Positions 56,017 through 64,000 of a stretch of DNA of 64,000 nt are shown piece after piece. Source of the DNA: Dipteris shenzhenensis (taxonomy: Eukaryota; Polypodiophyta; Polypodiopsida; Gleicheniales); assembly GCA_047967505.1 (NCBI GenBank), contig CM106538.1; one strand, written 5' to 3'. The notes beneath the pieces are model-generated. The model was not told where the DNA came from. It searched no databases and was given only the letters and a program-made list of their open reading frames with translations. The translations under genes were made by a program, and so were the position numbers. The stretch's first letter is position 1. Every line of letters starts with the position of its first letter.

Positions 56017-56880
56017 ATTTTTTACCTTGAAAGTTTGCAGTTTTCAGTTTTTCTGTGTGAGGATTGACATGTTATAGTCTTATAGCCCTAGTTAGTGGCC
56101 CTTGTGATCATCTTATCATCTTGGAACTGTATGTTGTGCTGGGTACTACTCTTCTATTTAAGGTCAGGTCATTTGTAGGAGTAGACTAGGACTCCACAGT
56201 TCTTCGATTGCCTGTAGCCCAGACCACTATGCACAGTGGAAAATATAGATTACTAGCCCACAAGATCACATACTGATATGGATCCTACTCTGTGTATGCA
56301 CACAAGCATGTATGATAAACTCAATGCTCAGATCTGAAGATAGAGTGTGATATATAGTAACCAAAGCTTCAATAGGTTTCCGCAGATGGGACCAGAAGAT
56401 AACTACGAGTCCTGGGCCAAAATGCCTTCCTTCAGCACCCTTTATATATCTGTGGAGCTTTATTTAGGGGTGAACCCCTTCCCGACCAGAACAGATTGGC
56501 CGACTCATGTCACAGACTGCCATGCACCCTCCCTTTTGTGGCCTCTAATGGCCCACTAGCAGGTGCCACATGCTGGGTCTCCATCCAGCACCGTAGAGCA
56601 CCCAATGAGCCGCATATCCCAGCCAATGTGCCCTGTCAAGGGCTTATGTACAGCCTTATTGTGGGCAGCACCATAACTGTCCCAATATGGGACTGATCTG
56701 AACTCTATAGCTCCTAATCTGCAAAACCACCAAGTGTTAGCAAGGGCCTTTTTGGGGGAGCTGGGCTGGTCATCTGGGGCATACATGCTCATGCATTTAC
56801 TGATTTCCACTATCTGAACTGCTGTCCACTGTCAATGGGAGCAACGCATTGAATGCATTTTCCAAATGATTGTGTCCTCA
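56017..56880. other. Unassigned, possible LTR-like sequence
   Basis: A TATA-like tttatatatc lies near 56440. No repeat partner or coding family is recognised. It lies downstream, in minus-strand sense, of copia B and could be replaced element sequence. Confidence 0.3.
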
Positions 56881-58166
56881 TGAGACCACATACAGCGCTG
56901 TGAATGAGCTGTAATTTCTTGTCAGCTCTGACTAATTCATCCTTAGAGAAAGCATTCCGATGCATTTTGCTCAAAATGCATCCCTTACATACATGCTGGG
57001 AGTTGATTCTAGAAAGGCATATTTAGTGACATTTTTTGTCTGTGCAATAGCTAAACTTGCATAGCTTACATGGCCAAATCTTGCATACCATAAACTATGC
57101 CTCTTTCACGGCAGGAGTAGATTGTTGCCAAACAAGCATCATGCTTGCTGTCAAATCCGTCCAGCTGGTATAATGCCTAGGGACAAGTGCCAATATTGAC
57201 CATCTGATAATCTTTTTCATGGCCCTTGACTGTACACTTGCCATCTAGCCATCCTCAAATGTGACAGCATGACCTCTTTTCCCCGAAGAGGAATCTGAAA
57301 GAATATTCTTCTTAATCCCTGGTACATGATCAGTCCCATCAACTGATGACAGCATTATCTTCCCAACTCCTCTAACACGATGAGAAGAATTGGTGGCACA
57401 GGACAAGTTTCAGCCACATTGAGTGATGCAACTTCCTATCTGGCATCATAATGCACACAACAAAATTGCAGTAATGGGGCTTGCTTGCATCAACCTTTAC
57501 TTTATTTGACTGCTGTCTTGAAGTAGCCTTTGACTGAAAAGCACTTGAAGTTTTACCTTTGCCCTTTGTCATTGGCAACAAATGCTTGATCATTGCCATG
57601 CATTGATGGATATTTACTCTTGTTTGTTTCTTACAACAGGAAACTCACTTACTTCTCAAACTTAAGGGGCTGAGCATCACCCCTCAAAGACAAATCAAGA
57701 GAATTTGTGAAATGTTTGGTATGTCTCTGGCAATGATAACAAAATCATAGAATTCAGTTTCTTCTTAGGAATAACTTTAAGAGTATTTAGGAGCAGGTCC
57801 CAAAGATCCTGGATCTTTGTAAGATGATCAGTCATGCTGTCACATCTTCAAATTTTCAAGCTCCTTGAGAAAAGCAATTTTTGCATCATCGTTGGCTTGA
57901 AGCAGGCTATCAAGAATCTCCCATGCATGCTGCGAACTTGACTGATATAGAGATCACAACTAAGGCCTGAACATCGCGTGAATCCCACCTTCTTTGATCT
58001 TGTGGGAGCTGAAGGTCATACATTTTGCTGTCCACCTCTGACAGGTGTGGTGCAACATCGACGAAGCTCACCCACTAACATATCCCCATAAATTCTTCGC
58101 CATCAACAGATTGTTCCATCCAACATGTCCTCTTGTACTAAAATCCCAATGCATCTCCTCCGCCAT
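56881..58166 (-). pseudogene. Ty1/copia fragment B: gag to GAG-pre-integrase
   Basis: The minus-strand frame starts MAEEMHWDFSTRGHVGW (58166) and then LLMAKNLWGYVSGE. The UBN2 core (KKLNSMILLSLPETYQTF near 57760) and a degraded zinc knuckle (KPHYCNF) follow. Next come SVDGTDHVPGIKKNILS (near 57310) of the protease-linker region and VCKGCILSKMHRNAFSKDEL with KLQLIHS (near 56950) of GAG-pre-integrase. Homology ends soon after, before the integrase core. Many stops and frame changes. No LTR was found on either side. Confidence 0.82.
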
Positions 58167-59492
58167 TCTGCAAACACAAATTCAAAAAATACTTGCAGTC
58201 TGTAAAAATTACCCTGAATCTACACTCAATCCAAGTGATTTAAATTGCAGGAACGACTGGATCTGCAAATCTATTTGGAATATGAAAAAGCCCTAAAAAT
58301 TGCAATGCCATCAAGGCACAATACTGCAAACGCCCCAATGTACTGACTGAATTTGCCTGCAAATATGGAAGCATACAACCACCACATATAACGAACGGGC
58401 TGCAGGTTGGAGGTGTGGAATCATATGGTTGTATGAATGGGCCCCGCAGTGCGTAGAATGGTGACGAAGCTGGTCTTGCACATATTGAGCCAGCGTTGGG
58501 CTGGGAGGACTAATGGAGCAAGCAGGTCGTGTACAATACTGAGGTGATGGCAGATGAATGGAGCGATAGAAAGCAGATCGCACATAGTATGGTTGTACGG
58601 AAGAGTATGGTTGTATTGAGAATGAAAGAGTTACAAAGGATGACCAAAATGAGGAATATATACTCTACAAAGGAAGCTTACCTGATACTAAAACTAGGGA
58701 AAACAACCTACTAATTGGAGGGAAAACTGTCCCATGGGTGTGTTCACACCACATATTTTTAAGATCCTCAGACCAAGTCTCTTCTCTTTGATTCTTTGGT
58801 CCGTCTAGTTGGTATACATGGCAGCCCATGTTGGGGCTGTAATTTATGTCAAGGTGGAAAGGCTCCAAGTTCTTTCACTAGCACAGACGATATGCAATAA
58901 GTTGTCAATCCGATACTAGATCATCTTGGCTGAGTTCGCCGTCCCCCCACTGTAGCATTCTAGGTGATCATATATGGGAGAGGATGTCTTTCATGTTTCT
59001 TCCCACGGATTATGTATTGAGACTAGACGGGCCTAGGGCATAGGCCACATTTGCACTCTATGGGATCTATAGGAGGATGAGTCAGAGAAGCACCATTGTC
59101 TTTTGAGAGAGAAATTCGGAGCCCTCTCTAGCCTCTTGGTTCACCTAAATCAGAGACGATTGATGATCGTTACTTTCGAGGCTATACGACACAGAAACTA
59201 GCTGCTCAAGACATGATAACGAGATAGGGATAGCACGGATGAGCAGTTATCAGAGAGATGGCGCACCCGAGAGAGAGACCTGACACACCTTCAGTTTGTT
59301 GCTGCATGGATGAGGCTTCCCTTCATATTCACCGGACCAGGGACAGTCAACGGGGATTGCTTGCCAGAGAGCAGCTACGAGGAGAGCACAACATGCCACT
59401 CTGGTTGATCGACGTTAGTATCACAGGTTTTATCCTACAACTTTTGTGCACCTTTTCTTTTTCAAATCCATGTCTTGCTTTTTCATCCGAGA
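58167..59492. other. Unassigned sequence
   Basis: A 90-codon minus-strand frame (58311-58583) and an 83-codon plus-strand frame (59258-59509) have no recognisable domain. Confidence 0.35.
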
Positions 59493-59640
59493 ACAATCAA
59501 AATGCATAGTACGCCTTAGCGAGCCCTCTGCTTCAGGCCACAGTGGCTTGTATGAGTTGCTCTATGATTGCACTTTGTCTCATAGGCCCAAGAGGCCTCT
59601 CAAAGATTGTAATAGATCTCTCTCCCCCCCCCCCCCCCTT
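59493..59640 (+). repeat. 3' tail of repeat family T, with C tract
   Basis: The stretch gcactttgtctcataggccc then aagaggcctct matches the minus strand of 18350-18270 and 16880-16820. Here it is on the plus strand and ends in a C tract at about 59626-59638. It is the third copy of the family's end; the body upstream is not recognisable. Confidence 0.55.
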
Positions 59641-60329
59641 TTATGGACATGCTCTACCAGACATGGGTAGGATACATGATCTTATCGTCTATCATGGCCT
59701 AGATTGTTGGCCCTCCTCAGGCGGGTTCACATGCTTCCCACACTCCAACGTTGACTACCTCGTGGGATGTCCTACCTTTACTTCACATATTACTAACTTC
59801 TTTGTCTCACCACCACCCCTAGGAGCAGACCAGCCAAATGGCAACGAGGATGGCTCTCCATGAGAGTCAGAGATTGTGATTGCTGGTAGTACATTGAGGG
59901 GACTTGGTGGCCTCCCATCAACAAGCTGTAGAGCGGGCGACCAAGTGTTTGAAGCAATGATGTTGGTCATCGTCTACCAAACACTGTCATCTAGAAAAGA
60001 AATTGGACGCTATCAAGAAGGGGGAGTCGAATCCTATCTTGATTCGGAAGACCCTCTGTTCTTGGATCCTGTAAGCTGGCGTGACAGTGTCAATGGAGAC
60101 GGCTTGGCCTCCCTTTGTCGATTGGGCTGCTGTGTCCTAAGCAAAGACCCACTGCACTCTTATGTCCTAGCCTCTATCATGCAGGCCCTTGCCATAATTT
60201 TGGCTGCAGGGCAGCTCCATAAGAAGTGTGGTATTGTATCAAGATCACTATTTGAGCATTGGTGGCACCTTCCATCAATGCCCATTTGCTCCGTGGAGGG
60301 GTAGTCTCACAGTGGGCAGTCGTTCGGAA
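59641..60329. other. Unassigned sequence
   Basis: Frames of 100-142 codons occur on the plus strand (59543-59863 and 59876-60304) without known domains. They may be antisense to the decayed LINE. Confidence 0.35.
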
Positions 60330-62260
60330 GAAGTAAGTATCCAAATTTCTCTTCTAGTACGCTAATTTGGGAAATCAAATCCCTTCGCTTGGTTCTTGCT
60401 TTGGAAGGGGTGGGCCCTCCCTCAACAAGAGGTACTATCAAGACCCGTCGTGCCCAAAAGTGACCGGTGTTGGATCATAGGTCTAGGGCCCCATCCATCT
60501 GAGTGTTTCTATCAGACTCTGGTTGGAGAAGCCCCCCCCGGCCCCAGTCTACAATCCTTGGAGTGGAAGGCGGGAAGACCACTCAAGCTTTGAAATAATT
60601 GGGCCGGGCCACTGTCTCATTGCACCCAACCAATATGCGCCCGTCGTCCAAACATGTGGCCCTTGTGTCGTGAACCTCTAGATGCCAAAGAAGGGAATGA
60701 CCCTCAAACCCCTCTCAGCCTCGAGGGTTGGCCCATTTGAGTTGTCTTGACAACCGTTACCACACCCTATGTAGACTTCTCTTCGATGGTGAATCCGTTT
60801 CAGTGAGTGGGACCTTTTTGAAGTTGCCACTAACCATTTGTGTGGGGGGTGTTCTGGAGAAGCCCATGATGTAGCAAGAGCTTCTAGGACTTTAAGCCTG
60901 GAGTGAGTCAACACAGAGCTAGCTTGTCCAAAAGGACTTTGCTTTGTATCCCCAGGTTGCTGATGCCAAGTCCTCCCTCTACTTGGGGCAAGATCATCAT
61001 CTGCTAGGCTATCCTGGCTCTAGGGATCCTTGTCTAGGGAGGTGTGTTCCCTCAACCGGTAAGGAAGGTTGCTTCCTCGCTATTGTGGAGAAATAACTTG
61101 TGCAGGAACTCTTTTCCTTGCACCTGCCATTCGGTTGTGCCTACAAGAAGCTGTGTACCAAGTGCATGAGCTGTCCCATGCATTCATTGTGAAAACACTA
61201 GCACGAGGCTATGTACTAGGTAGTGGTCAGAGGACTTGCTTGGTCACGAGGGCTCGTCTTGCTAGGGAGAGTTTGGCTGAGCTCTAGTACAAAAGCTTGC
61301 GCTCTAGCATAGGGGCAATCTGTTGCTCATTGAAATGTCAATATCCACCTGGCAGCTTAAGTACCTTGCTATTTGACCTTGTGGGATGGAGTGGAAGTCA
61401 AGAGCGCCTCCCCCTTCCCCCCAATCCACAATATTTTGAACCTTCGTGGTCAACATGAGGAAGCCTAGTGGTTTGCTCTAGTTGATCCTGGCTTCAGATG
61501 CTTAGCAGTGGCAAGCTTGCCACACTAAGCAAGAGAGAGAGAAGGCCTCCTGGCCCTCGACAAGCATTTGGCTATCACTCCTTGTATATAAGGCTGCAAG
61601 GAATCTAGTGCTCCGAGAAGCCCATCCTCCTCATGGTGGGCTCGAGAAGAGGCCAATCCACCTCGCCATAAGCCTTCTCGAAATCCAAGGAACGACTGCA
61701 GCCCAATCCACTGCCTTTCAAAACGCGAAGTTGTTGTCTAGGATGCGCTCTTGAACAAAACCTGTTTGAGTGTAATAGATGATGTCAGCAAGAAGCGAAA
61801 GCTCAAGACCTTGGCTAAGATCTTGTAAACAGTACTGAGTCCCTCGAGAGATTCTAGTCAAAGGAGGAGACCCTACAGGTTCTCACAACTAGTGCATCTT
61901 TTTGGACACACACCCCTTCCATGGTCTCCCTGGGGCATGAGCATTGAGTAGATAGTTCGAAACGTAGATTTGGCCACCCATGTTGCGTAGCCGTTGGAGC
62001 TAGGTCTTTGCTACTGTGGGCCAATGGTATGAAATAACTGCCTAGTCATCCTATCCCCTTGTTGGACCTAGCATGCCTTGGAGCAGTGGTCAGGGAACTC
62101 TTCTCTGTGGATCTCTGTGGCTTGAAGGTCAAGGCACACGCTCTCATACTTTTTACAAGCTTGGGAGACTGGGTCCTACTCCTTGAGTCTCTCTATGGAA
62201 GCCAAGTGATGTCCCAATGCTCTCTCCCTCTCATGAAGGAATGTCGCCTCTAAAGGGCTT
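60330..62260 (-). pseudogene. LINE (L1-like) reverse transcriptase relic
   Basis: On the minus strand, across frames: YKILAKVLSFRF (near 61820), QTGFVQERSILDNNFAF (near 61755), SLDFEKAYGEVDWPLLEPTM then RRMGF (near 61660; motif A with the catalytic Asp), and much further down MMILPQVEGGLGISNLGIQS (near 60980), the conserved 'GGLGI..L' segment after the RT. The YADD region between is too decayed to read. Frame changes are frequent. The N-terminal endonuclease should lie at 62260-63213. Confidence 0.75.
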
Positions 62261-63213
62261 GTGACTGTAGTTGCTCGCTACTCCTTTGGATTGTTGCTAT
62301 TGTCCCCCAACTGGCCCAAGTGTCCTGGGGGGCACTACTGCTAGATCTTTGCTATGTCTTGCTGAACCAGTAACAAGGCATCGAGGATCCGCACTTGCTA
62401 TGAAGCACTATCAAGGATTGATCTGACGTTGTCGTCCTAGCTAGGATCCTTGTGGCTCCTCCTTTGTGCATTGCCCACTCCCCCATCCTTGAGCCAATCT
62501 AGACCACTTGTCCTCCTATTTGATCATAAACATTTGTGGCCGTGGGCTACATGCGCCCCCGCCCCCCCCTCCCAAACCAACTCTTGCCTACTGTTGGGGA
62601 TAAAATCTTCGGCACTTGCCTCGAGAGGAGTGGCACCATTCTCTCAACTCTGATGTTGGAGACTGAGAACATATGCTCCATAAGAACGTCAATAGAACGA
62701 CCCATAGTTCACGAGGAAGAGTTAACTTCTGCGGTTGCTAATGCAGGCATCGCATGTAGGTAGTGCATTTTCCAATTGGCAAACAATGCCCTCCTATGCG
62801 TGGAAGCTTGTGTGGCGATCGTCGACTTCTGCGACTTCGGGAAGTAATCTGCATTCGTGTGATGGTGCACTAAAGGCATAAATGGTGAAGAGAATGGGGG
62901 TTCTCTTGTGGATGGGAAGTTGAAATGCCAAAAAGGACGGTGACACGATCCTGCAAGATTTGACTGTAACACTGACCTGGAAACTCGTCCTCAATCTAAC
63001 CATAATCAAAGCGAAGGTGCCTCGATCCTCTCGACGTCCCTCGAGCACATGGTTTAGAGCTCGACTCATCCATAGGCCCGTTTCTAACCCAAGCGTCCCA
63101 TACCACTTGAGCCTGTTCAGAGGACCCTCGATACACCACCTCTCATTCGCCATGGAGATGGCTAGAGTCCCGGCTTGGGTCCAAGCCTCATCTATCAATT
63201 GAGGAGCACTCAA
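62261..63213 (-). pseudogene. Probable upstream part of the LINE ORF2
   Basis: Minus-strand frames 62709-62972 and 62794-63213 (139 codons, starting MSAPQLIDEAWTQAG) lie directly upstream of the RT on the same strand, where an endonuclease domain would be expected. No clear catalytic motif is seen, so the assignment rests on position only. Confidence 0.3.
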
Positions 63214-64000
63214 CTGAACTCCACGATAGCACTGGCCCTCCCTCTATATAGAAGGAAACCCGCTATAGATAGCACGATGCTATGAATAGCTCCCTCCATA
63301 TAAAGTGAGCACTATATATGAATCAATCTCTATATATAGCAATCTCGGCTAAAAATAGCCATCCAGCCATGTGCTATCCCGTAACCCATGTTCACCTGTT
63401 GTCCAACCCTAGGTACATTATGCACAGGACATACTCCCCTTCCTCTAAGAACTCACTCCTGAGTTCACCAGAAAGCCCAAAAACTCTGTGTTTAGTCAAT
63501 GCCAATAACTAAATTGTGACTATCAGATTGAGTGTGCTAGACTTTCCATGAGAGTGTAATCATGGAGAATCCAAGGCCGGAGCCACAATCTTTGATAACC
63601 AACTCAAGAAAAGTAAATCTCTCAACCTGAACAAGGTTACGTATCTTCGAGGAGTGTTCTCGAGTAACTCTTGAATCCACAGAGTTTGTTCCTTTGACAT
63701 ATATGTACACAAGCATGGTAAAATTCAAAGCTGAAGGTAAATGATTCTGTCAACCTTATCTATTGAGTTCTAACTTTTGCATTCGTGGAGAATTATTCAT
63801 CATGCTGAATATCATTAAACTCAAAATCTTAGGTTGATACAAGGGAATCATTGTTCTAACAACGCCATCAATTGAACCTCTCGAGGTTAATTTTTGGGTT
63901 GTAATTTCGATCAATGAATTACCTGGTATTCAGAAAGAAAATCCATCAATTGAATATCCTTGTAATTCAAAATCTTGGGTTGAAACTTATGACAGACTTT
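63214..64000. other. Unassigned sequence
   Basis: Short 'tatatata'-type and 'ctatatatag' words occur at 63240-63350 in a loose repetitive pattern. No gene is recognised up to the window end. Confidence 0.4.

Noticed and set aside
57641-57712. A possible exon 3 of the host gene: acceptor-like ttacaacag, open frame, donor-like ggtatgt.
   Set aside because: The minus strand reads through here as copia B gag (SLDLSLRGDAQPLKFEK), joining recognised gag on both sides, so the splice-like signals are chance.

Overview
This is nuclear DNA from a land plant with a large, transposon-filled genome. Evidence: plant-type Ty3/gypsy and Ty1/copia retrotransposons at many ages, a P-class PPR pseudogene, an initiator-Met-tRNA primer site behind an LTR, and strong loss of CpG/CHG cytosines. 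A Penelope-like reverse transcriptase relic, a LINE with a QTGFV-type finger motif and one candidate host gene whose first intron is about 13.8 kb point to a gymnosperm or fern rather than a compact angiosperm; that lineage call is inference.

1-14.9 kb: an old dispersed repeat (R1) appears split by an ancient LTR element (about 2441-14674). Its interior holds a block with unusually many CpGs (3841-5211), two 1.3-kb direct repeats (5212-6502 and 11647-13003), and between them, on the minus strand, a broken Penelope-like ORF (6560-9310). 14.9-26 kb: mostly unassigned sequence, a repeat pair with a shared degraded reading frame (16.8-17.7 and 18.3-19.3 kb), a PPR pseudogene (20.4-21.2 kb) and two back-to-back copia scraps at 25.9-26.3 kb.

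28.2-37.7 kb: the clearest structure. A chromovirus-like gypsy element (29220-36078), with two LTRs, primer site, gag, protease, RT, RNase H, integrase and a chromodomain-like tail, is flanked by the 5-bp duplication TATCA. It interrupts the gag gene of an older, oppositely oriented gypsy element. 37.9-39.1 kb carries a probable LINE ORF1 relic, and 39.4-40.5 kb an uninterrupted R1 copy.

41.26-55.29 kb: a candidate host gene on the plus strand, with TATA box, short pyrimidine-rich leader, a 64-bp coding exon 1 and a phase-matched 44-bp exon 2. The intron holds a 251-bp tandem duplication, a minus-strand copia element (43959 to about 50330), a small LTR element carrying only gag inserted in that copia (45648-48270), a minus-strand gypsy gag-protease piece, and a plus-strand gypsy integrase-LTR piece. 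55.3-64 kb: a young 202-bp tandem duplication, a second minus-strand copia fragment, and a minus-strand LINE reverse transcriptase relic.

No tRNA, rRNA, CRISPR or intact autonomous transposon was found. Nearly every coding relic carries stops and frameshifts. In the chromovirus most stops fit C-to-T (or G-to-A) decay, as expected for methylated, silenced DNA.
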